From: Nitrosopumilales archaeon | GTDB taxonomy: Archaea; Thermoproteota; Nitrososphaeria; Nitrososphaerales; Nitrosopumilaceae | Reading direction: 5' to 3' | DNA length: 11,436 bases | Assembly (NCBI GenBank): GCA_025350175.1 | Contig: JANXYF010000221.1 | Coordinates: 1 to 11,436, forward strand | In this document: piece by piece, positions 7,348 to 11,436 of the stretch | Layout of the letters: each line of letters opens with the position of its first letter | Numbering within the stretch: position 1 is the stretch's first letter | Position numbers and translations under genes: made by a program | The notes under the pieces: generated by a model | What the model saw: only the letters and a program-made list of their open reading frames with translations | Databases searched by the model: none | Told to the model about the DNA's origin: nothing

Positions 7348-8472
7348 ATGTCAGAAAAAACTGTACTTATTATTTTTCCATCAATTTATTCATTAAATAA
7401 AATAAATAATCTGGCATCAAACATATCAAAGATTCTCAAGCTAGAAAATCAACAATATAGTAACATAAGAAAAAATGGATCAGTTATTGTTGTAGAAGCA
7501 ACTGATCCAGTTCTTGCTTCATCTACAGTAAATATGTTATTTGGTATAGAGCAAATAGCAATTGCAAAAGAAGTAGATATCAATTTTGATTCTGTTTTAT
7601 CTGTTATCACAAATACTGCGTTGAGTTTACTTTTGAAAGGCGAAAAGTTTTACGTCAAAGTGGATGGAAAAACAGAAAAATTTCTGGCAAAAGATTTGGA
7701 AATTGCAGCAACTGCTTCTCTAGTAGACAAGAGTTCGTCCATTGACACAAAACCTGGCTCAGAATCAAATTATGATAGACTTGTCTACACATACTTGACT
7801 GATTCTTTTGCATATGTTTGTATTTTTATGGACAAGGGATTAAGTGGTCTTCCATACAACTCACAAAAAGAAAAAATTCTATGTTGTATCCATGATGAGC
7901 TATCTGCAATATCTTGTCTTCAGACCATAAAGATGGGTTTTGAAATAAACATATTGGTTTGTTATCGTAATGAATCAGATTTACTCAAATTGGCAAAGAT
8001 GATAAATAAAATATTACCACGACTTGTCGAAAAGAAAATTACTCTTCGTGTATGCAAGATAAATAGATCTTCAAGTATATCGACCACAATTATCACAATA
8101 ACCCAAATTATGATATCATTAGCATCAAAAGAAAAGATTAGAAGAATTTCTTTAGGAATATCTCCTATGATCTTTTCAGCCTCATTTTGTGAATACAACT
8201 CAAACTTGGTATTTCAAAAAAAGATCATTCCATGGTTTTCTCTCTCTGGAATAGATTCTGGAATTTTAGAAAATGCAAAAGAGATAGGACTCGAAAAATA
8301 CATTTCAAATTTAGAAGATCTATGTAAAAAACATCTGGGTGATAAGAAGATCTCAAAGTCTGAAGTATCAAAGTATGTAAATAGTGCATTAAGGACTCTC
8401 AAGTATCTACCAATTACTGTGGGTCCAAAGAACGTACACGATATAATTGATTTATTAAAATCAAATCATTGA
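7348..8472 (+). CDS. ThiI-like protein (NFLD + THUMP + degenerate PP-loop)
   Basis: The 374 residues follow the ThiI architecture from end to end. There is an N-terminal ferredoxin-like domain (about 1-76, ending in the VNMLFGIEQIAIAKEV stretch) and a THUMP domain (about 77-163, with FYVKVDGKTEKFLAKDLEI and FAYVCIFMDKGLSGLP). An ATP-pyrophosphatase-like domain runs from about 170 to the end, with KKIIPWFSLSGIDSGILENA..IGLEKYIS matching the ThiI segment that normally reads PLxxxDKxEI. ThiI uses ATP to activate U8 of tRNA for 4-thiouridine synthesis. Here the SGGxDS phosphate loop is missing: the aligned stretch near 176-190 reads ILCCIHDELSAISCL, keeping only one serine, and the GESLGQ-like segment is also altered. 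ThiI activity is therefore doubtful; tRNA binding through THUMP may remain. No frameshift or stop is present, so it looks maintained rather than decaying. Confidence 0.75.
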   Translation: MSEKTVLIIFPSIYSLNKINNLASNISKILKLENQQYSNIRKNGSVIVVEATDPVLASSTVNMLFGIEQIAIAKEVDINFDSVLSVITNTALSLLLKGEKFYVKVDGKTEKFLAKDLEIAATASLVDKSSSIDTKPGSESNYDRLVYTYLTDSFAYVCIFMDKGLSGLPYNSQKEKILCCIHDELSAISCLQTIKMGFEINILVCYRNESDLLKLAKMINKILPRLVEKKITLRVCKINRSSSISTTIITITQIMISLASKEKIRRISLGISPMIFSASFCEYNSNLVFQKKIIPWFSLSGIDSGILENAKEIGLEKYISNLEDLCKKHLGDKKISKSEVSKYVNSALRTLKYLPITVGPKNVHDIIDLLKSNH

Positions 8473-8473
8473 G

Positions 8474-8482
8474 AATTTAAAC
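8474..8482 (+). promoter_or_regulatory. TATA-like box for the glycosyltransferase
   Basis: AATTTAAAC lies directly after the ThiI-like stop and is centred about 26 nt before ATG 8504. Confidence 0.35.
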
Positions 8483-8503
8483 AGGTCAAATTTAATCTCG
8501 TAT

Positions 8504-9736
8504 ATGAAAAAGATAGGGGGATTCATCTATCCTTGGGGAAATGGTCATTTTACAAGAATGATGCATCTAGACAAGACTATTCATGATACAATGAAGGATG
8601 AGGTTGAAATGCATTATACGAGTAGTGGCGAAATTTATCAAAAACTGCTACAAAGATTTCCTCAGAAGAAATATAAAATTCACAATATAGAGATGCCAAC
8701 TCCGATAGATGGAAGAAAAGGTCCAAGTATCGCTTTATCTTCACTTAATTTTCTCTTACCAGTATCTGGAAGACCTCCACTTCTTTCAGTTGTAACTAAC
8801 TATCTAAGAAATGAAGGAAGACTATACAATAATCAGAAATTTGATCTTGTCATAAATGATGGAGATGTAGGATCAAATGCAATTGCACAAAGAAGAAACA
8901 TCAAATGTATGTTTATTACAAACCAATTTAGACCAAGACTTTGGGCCTCTAGATTTTATCTTTATCCAGGAGTGGTATATGTATCAAAGAACATTGAGAA
9001 AGCAACAAAGATAGTAGTTGCAGATTCTCCTCCGCCATATACAATATGTGAATACAATCTTAACTTTCCTGATAAGTTAAAGGAAAAAATTGTGTATGTT
9101 GGTCATTTTTCAAATGGCAAAATTGTCTACTCTGAACCCAAATCTGATACGGAAAAATTAATTGAAAATGTAGACAGTTTTGGATATTGGATGATTACAG
9201 GTAACAAATCAACAAAGAACATAACTCGAGAAAATTATGAAAAGGCTTTTCATAGTCCTGAAATGACTAGTGAAAGAAGAATCATTTCACATGCAAATAA
9301 TGATCCGTCATTGGACAAGGTTTTAGGAAAAGATGGGAAAACATATTCAATCTCTGAAGCTTTAGAAAAAAAAATAGATTGGATAAGAATTGACATAGGA
9401 TTCCTATCAGAACAGGAAAAAGATACTGTCCTGAATTCATGCAAATATGCAGTGATAAATGGTTCTCATACAGCAATGGGGGAGATATTAGGAGGAAAAG
9501 CAAAGCCAATCATAGGAATACCTGTGTATGATGAACATACAAATCAGATAAAGTGGGCACAGGACAAGAATCTTGGAATTTTGTCTACAACAGTCAAACA
9601 GACCATTAAAGCAATTCATCAAATAAATCGTGATTACAACAAGTATCAGGAAAATCTTTTAGAATTTTCACGAAACTACACCACAGATGGCACAAAAAAT
9701 ACAGCCAAGATAATCTCTGAGATGTTAGAAGACTAG
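8504..9736 (+). CDS. GT-B fold glycosyltransferase (MurG/GT28-like, archaeal MJ1255-like)
   Basis: This 410-residue protein looks like a GT-B glycosyltransferase. The N-terminal nucleotide-fold domain opens with IGGFIYPWGNGHFTRMMHL, where GNGHxxR is the MurG/GT28-type glycine loop, and continues with FDLVINDGDVGSNAIAQRRNI (113-133) as in archaeal MJ1255-like proteins. The C-terminal domain carries INGSHTAMGEILGGKAKPIIGIPVYDEHTNQIKWA (about 318-351), matching the sugar-nucleotide site of GT28/GT1 enzymes (Gly-rich start, conserved Glu, late Gln). There is no signal peptide or membrane helix, so it is probably a cytosolic or membrane-peripheral enzyme. Donor and acceptor cannot be told; glycolipid or surface-glycan synthesis is a guess. 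It has its own TATA-like box and a T6 run after the stop, so it is probably monocistronic. Confidence 0.8.
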   Translation: MKKIGGFIYPWGNGHFTRMMHLDKTIHDTMKDEVEMHYTSSGEIYQKLLQRFPQKKYKIHNIEMPTPIDGRKGPSIALSSLNFLLPVSGRPPLLSVVTNYLRNEGRLYNNQKFDLVINDGDVGSNAIAQRRNIKCMFITNQFRPRLWASRFYLYPGVVYVSKNIEKATKIVVADSPPPYTICEYNLNFPDKLKEKIVYVGHFSNGKIVYSEPKSDTEKLIENVDSFGYWMITGNKSTKNITRENYEKAFHSPEMTSERRIISHANNDPSLDKVLGKDGKTYSISEALEKKIDWIRIDIGFLSEQEKDTVLNSCKYAVINGSHTAMGEILGGKAKPIIGIPVYDEHTNQIKWAQDKNLGILSTTVKQTIKAIHQINRDYNKYQENLLEFSRNYTTDGTKNTAKIISEMLED

Positions 9737-9742
9737 AAAGAA

Positions 9743-9750
9743 TTATAATT
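9743..9750 (+). promoter_or_regulatory. TATA-like box for the hairpin/sORF transcript
   Basis: TTATAATT is centred about 25 nt before 9772, the first base of the 11-bp stem. That is the spacing expected if transcription starts at the foot of the hairpin. Confidence 0.4.
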
Positions 9751-9754
9751 TTTT
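9749..9754 (+). terminator. T-run after the glycosyltransferase gene
   Basis: Six consecutive T, 12 nt after the glycosyltransferase stop, fit the oligo-T termination signal of archaea. The run overlaps the TATA-like box just before it. Confidence 0.35.
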
Positions 9755-9771
9755 AATTCAAACATAAAGTA

Positions 9772-9835
9772 CTGGTACGCGGCATTTAGATGGGCGAACT
9801 GACCTTTGGGGATGAAGACATAGTCCGCGTACCAG
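9772..9835 (+). ncRNA. Candidate structured RNA: 11-bp hairpin with kink-turn-like apex
   Basis: CTGGTACGCGG (9772-9782) and CCGCGTACCAG (9825-9835) are perfect reverse complements enclosing 42 nt. By hand count 35 of 64 bases are G/C, far above the AT-rich surroundings, which is typical of structured RNA in such genomes. The loop carries CTGA (9799-9802) and GATGA (9811-9815) around CCTTTGGG; these can form tandem G-A pairs, a U-U and a C-G, as in the L7Ae-bound kink-turn of archaeal C/D and H/ACA RNAs. A full C/D layout is absent (no box C upstream) and an H/ACA pocket cannot be paired convincingly. It could be an unclassified sRNA, the 5' leader of the zinc-ribbon gene, or a coincidence inside the sORF at 9790-9888. 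Confidence 0.4.
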
Positions 9836-9888
9836 AAACTTACCAAAAGCTTTTATGGATAACTTTGATGATTGCCGTCATTGACTGA
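9790..9888 (+). CDS. Possible 32-residue small protein overlapping the hairpin
   Basis: ATG at 9790, immediately after an in-frame TAG, opens a 32-codon frame ending TGA at 9886-9888. The product starts MGELTFGDEDIVRVPETY, acidic, and ends in a hydrophobic, membrane-like LLWITLMIAVID. It overlaps the TTG start of the zinc-ribbon gene by 17 nt in another frame, so translation could be coupled. Codons such as CGC, ACC, GGG and GTC are unlike the neighbours, which favours an RNA explanation for the first half. No clear ribosome binding site is seen. Tentative: no known family, and short ORFs of this size arise by chance. Confidence 0.25.
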   Translation: MGELTFGDEDIVRVPETYQKLLWITLMIAVID

Positions 9889-10102
9889 ATGTCCCGAATG
9901 TGCAGCCAAAGAACTAGTCATAGAAATGAAATTTGATGCTAACACGAAACATTTCATTTGTAAAAAATGTGGCTTGTTTGCTACTAGAGAACAGGTCAGC
10001 GATATAAGATATAGATTAAACAAACGAGAAAAAACCCGTGAAGACAAGCATGATGAATATCGCGATTGGTGGACAGCAAGTAAGAAAGATAAACAAGGTT
10101 AG
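9872..10102 (+). CDS. Small zinc-ribbon protein of unknown function
   Basis: The 76-residue protein has a single zinc ribbon, C7-X2-C10 and C30-X2-C33 (CPEC and CKKCG), spaced like TFIIB/TFIIS or ribosomal-type ribbons. A basic, charged helix-like tail (about 41-76) contains DEYRDWW. No second domain is present, so it is probably a small nucleic-acid- or protein-binding factor; I cannot name it. The frame has a stop at 9869-9871, leaving TTG 9872 or TTG 9881 as starts; both keep the ribbon. It is followed after 17 nt by the acidic-tail protein and is probably co-transcribed with it. The hairpin upstream could be its leader. Confidence 0.72.
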   Translation: MPSLTECPECAAKELVIEMKFDANTKHFICKKCGLFATREQVSDIRYRLNKREKTREDKHDEYRDWWTASKKDKQG

Positions 10103-10119
10103 TAACAAAGTGAATTACA

Positions 10120-10521
10120 ATGGGAAAAGAAAAAGAAATTCCAAAATCTATACAAGAAGAAATAAAGAATGCAAAGTTTGGTAAACCAGAATCTCTAACA
10201 AGAACTGGATACATACTTGAGATTTATGATAAAGATATGAAAATTGATGCTCAGCTTTACGAATCTGTTGAAGATGGAAGAAAGATAGTAGAAGGAATGA
10301 ATTTGCCAAAGAAAACAAAGCCTGTAGACCTTATGAAGGGAACTGTTTATGAGTTTACAATAAATTCTTTCAAGGCTACATTGAGTAAAATGGTTATTGA
10401 ATTTCTAAAAAAGGAGATGAATATTGAGATGGATGCCATTTACCAGTTTGAGCTTACAAATCTTGAACTAATGGATGTTGACTCTGATTCTGCAGGCGAA
10501 GATGAGTCAGAAGAAGAATAG
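10120..10521 (+). CDS. Unrecognised 133-residue protein with acidic C-terminal tail
   Basis: I do not recognise the family. Residues about 1-30 are charged and helical in character. Residues about 25-110 alternate hydrophobic and polar strands (TGYILEIYDKDMKIDAQLYE, GTVYEFTINSF), which resembles a small beta-barrel such as an OB fold, but no diagnostic motif is visible. The last 20 residues are almost all Asp, Glu and Ser (DVDSDSAGEDESEEE), a tail often seen on proteins that contact basic partners such as histones, ribosomal proteins or DNA-binding machinery. It follows the zinc-ribbon gene by 17 nt with an AAAGTGA stretch before the ATG as a weak ribosome binding site. There are no cysteines, signal peptide or membrane helix. 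Function unknown. Confidence 0.75.
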   Translation: MGKEKEIPKSIQEEIKNAKFGKPESLTRTGYILEIYDKDMKIDAQLYESVEDGRKIVEGMNLPKKTKPVDLMKGTVYEFTINSFKATLSKMVIEFLKKEMNIEMDAIYQFELTNLELMDVDSDSAGEDESEEE

Positions 10522-10527
10522 ATATTA

Positions 10528-10534
10528 TTTTTTT
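10528..10534 (+). terminator. T7 run ending the zinc-ribbon/acidic-tail operon
   Basis: Seven T, seven nt after the stop at 10521, is the best oligo-T terminator in the window. It overlaps the last codon of the convergent dehydrogenase gene. Confidence 0.5.
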
Positions 10535-11330
10535 AATCTATTTTAGATTTCATTGATTTCCTAAAGATTCCACCAATTATTGGGTTTATCAAGTAAGGCA
10601 GAGTCTGTTTTATCCATATTGCAAATCTTACAAATTGCGGAACAACAATCTCAAGTCTAGGAGATGATGCAGCTCTTACAACTGCATTTGCCACAGTCTT
10701 TGAACTAAGCGATGTAGCTGAATATCTTGGCATTTTACCAAAAGACTCGTGATTAAAAAAATTAGTTCTTACCATTATTGGACTTACTACAGTTATTCCT
10801 ACTCCTGTACCCTTTAGTTCATGAGATAATGATTCTGAGAATCCAAGCATGGCAAATTTGGAGGCACAGTAAGATGCCATTCCAGGAAGTCCTATGCTGC
10901 CTGCCACAGATGCTACATTAACAATATGCCCAGATCTTTGTTCTAACATTTTTGGCAGAAATGCTTTTGTACAGTACATTATCCCAAAAAAATTTGTCAT
11001 CATCTGTGATTCCATTTCTTCTATTTTTGTGTCATTTACAGTATTGTGTATCCCAAAACCAGCATTATTTACAAGAACATCAACTGTTCCAAACTTTTCA
11101 ATTATAATTTTTCCCATTGTTTCTACTTGATTTTTTTTTGATATATCGCATGTATAGGCAAAAACATTAGTTGCATATTTTGATAATTTTTTTTCTACCT
11201 CTTTTAATTTTTCTTCATTTCTTGATACAAGTATGACATTAGCGTGTAATTTTGCAAATTCTTCAGCAGATTGTTCACCAATCCCACTTGATGCACCTGT
11301 AATAACAACTACTTTACCTGTATAGTCCAA
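10533..11330 (-). CDS. Short-chain dehydrogenase/reductase (classical SDR)
   Basis: This 265-residue protein has all classical SDR landmarks: the cofactor loop TGASSGIG (11-18), NNAG (88-91), and the N113/S141/Y154/K158 catalytic tetrad (YCASK at 154-158). Arg37 after the second strand (VSRNEEK) suggests NADP(H). Residues after about 225 contain hydrophobic stretches (FVRFAIWI, INPIIGGIF) and a basic end, so it may associate with the membrane like DltE/SDR-type lipid reductases; the substrate is unknown. The start is TTG at 11330: an in-frame TAG sits two codons upstream. A TATA-like box (reverse of 11351-11360) is about 25 nt before it. It ends convergently 11 nt from the acidic-tail gene. 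Confidence 0.92.
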   Translation of the reverse strand: MDYTGKVVVITGASSGIGEQSAEEFAKLHANVILVSRNEEKLKEVEKKLSKYATNVFAYTCDISKKNQVETMGKIIIEKFGTVDVLVNNAGFGIHNTVNDTKIEEMESQMMTNFFGIMYCTKAFLPKMLEQRSGHIVNVASVAGSIGLPGMASYCASKFAMLGFSESLSHELKGTGVGITVVSPIMVRTNFFNHESFGKMPRYSATSLSSKTVANAVVRAASSPRLEIVVPQFVRFAIWIKQTLPYLINPIIGGIFRKSMKSKID

Positions 11331-11350
11331 TAACTAAAAATTAAGAGTTT

Positions 11351-11360
11351 GAAAATAAAG
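11351..11360 (-). promoter_or_regulatory. TATA-like box for the SDR gene
   Basis: The minus strand reads CTTTATTTTC, centred about 25 nt before the TTG at 11330. This is consistent with a leaderless transcript. Confidence 0.4.
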
Positions 11361-11436
11361 TGCTTTCTATACAGTCTTAGTCTTCTTTATGCTTGGATAG
11401 ACTACCTTCATAAGAAATATCCAGCTTATCACAAGA
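11361..11436. other. Unresolved right edge
   Basis: About 75 bases with three competing short open frames to the edge: two on the minus strand ending at 11377 (..SLSKHKED) and 11367 (..YPSIKKTKTV), and one on the plus strand from TTG 11349. The 3' end of a minus-strand gene upstream of the SDR is plausible, but the frame cannot be chosen from this window. Confidence 0.3.

Noticed and set aside
7348..8472. Pseudogene of thiI
   Set aside because: The frame is complete over all three domains, and it has a promoter-like box; motif loss without frame loss points to a maintained protein.
9789..9820. Standard C/D box guide RNA
   Set aside because: Only a D'/C'-like pair is present; an upstream box C and a downstream box D at guide spacing are missing.
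9772..9835. tRNA, hammerhead ribozyme or fluoride riboswitch
   Set aside because: No cloverleaf arms, no CUGANGA/GAAA core in the required order and no matching conserved loops could be found.
9845..9854. AAAAGCTTTT palindrome as an operator or terminator
   Set aside because: Ten bases of AT-rich palindrome are common by chance and lie inside the possible small ORF; no supporting context.
1..11436. Mobile element, CRISPR array, toxin-antitoxin or defence system
   Set aside because: No transposase, integrase, repeat-spacer array, or known defence or toxin domain was seen; the genes are core metabolic and information-processing types.

Overview
The window reads as a piece of an AT-rich archaeal chromosome, most likely a Thaumarchaeota/Nitrososphaerota ammonia oxidiser of the Nitrosopumilus/Nitrosarchaeum kind. 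The support is the gene set: an archaeal RqcH (NEMF-type) protein, a Mut7-C nuclease, AMMECR1, a split archaeal phosphomevalonate dehydratase, an archaeal-type endonuclease III, and assimilatory Sat plus APS reductase. Archaeal TATA-like boxes lie about 25 bases before several start codons, and TTG is used heavily as a start codon. The lineage is an inference from gene content and style, not from a database match.

Layout. (1) 2-2465, plus strand: a tightly coupled trio of the RqcH C-terminal part (cut by the left edge), a Mut7-C PIN-like RNase with zinc ribbon, and AMMECR1, with 4-nt stop/start overlaps. (2) 2460-3994, minus strand: small and large subunits of an aconitase-X-type phosphomevalonate dehydratase, also overlapping by 4 nt and converging on the trio. 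(3) 4049-4702, plus: endonuclease III, divergent from the dehydratase. (4) 4695-7261, minus: cysH then sat (APS reductase and ATP sulfurylase), followed by a separately promoted secreted, membrane-anchored protein of unknown function. (5) 7348-8472, plus: a ThiI-like protein with ferredoxin-like and THUMP domains but an eroded PP-loop. (6) 8504-9736, plus: a GT-B glycosyltransferase. (7) 9737-10521, plus: a GC-rich hairpin that may be a small RNA and/or carry a 32-codon ORF, then a zinc-ribbon mini-protein and an unrecognised 133-residue protein with an acidic tail. (8) 10533-11330, minus: a short-chain dehydrogenase. The last ~100 bases are unresolved.

How the parts fit: the genes are core housekeeping (ribosome-associated quality control, mevalonate-route isoprenoid synthesis for archaeal lipids, base-excision repair, sulfate assimilation). 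I see no mobile element, CRISPR array, rRNA, tRNA or phage gene. The places most worth a second look are the ThiI-like protein without a recognisable ATP-binding loop, the hairpin/sORF locus at 9741-9888, and the coupling of RqcH to a PIN-like RNase. Every intergenic gap is under 140 bases.
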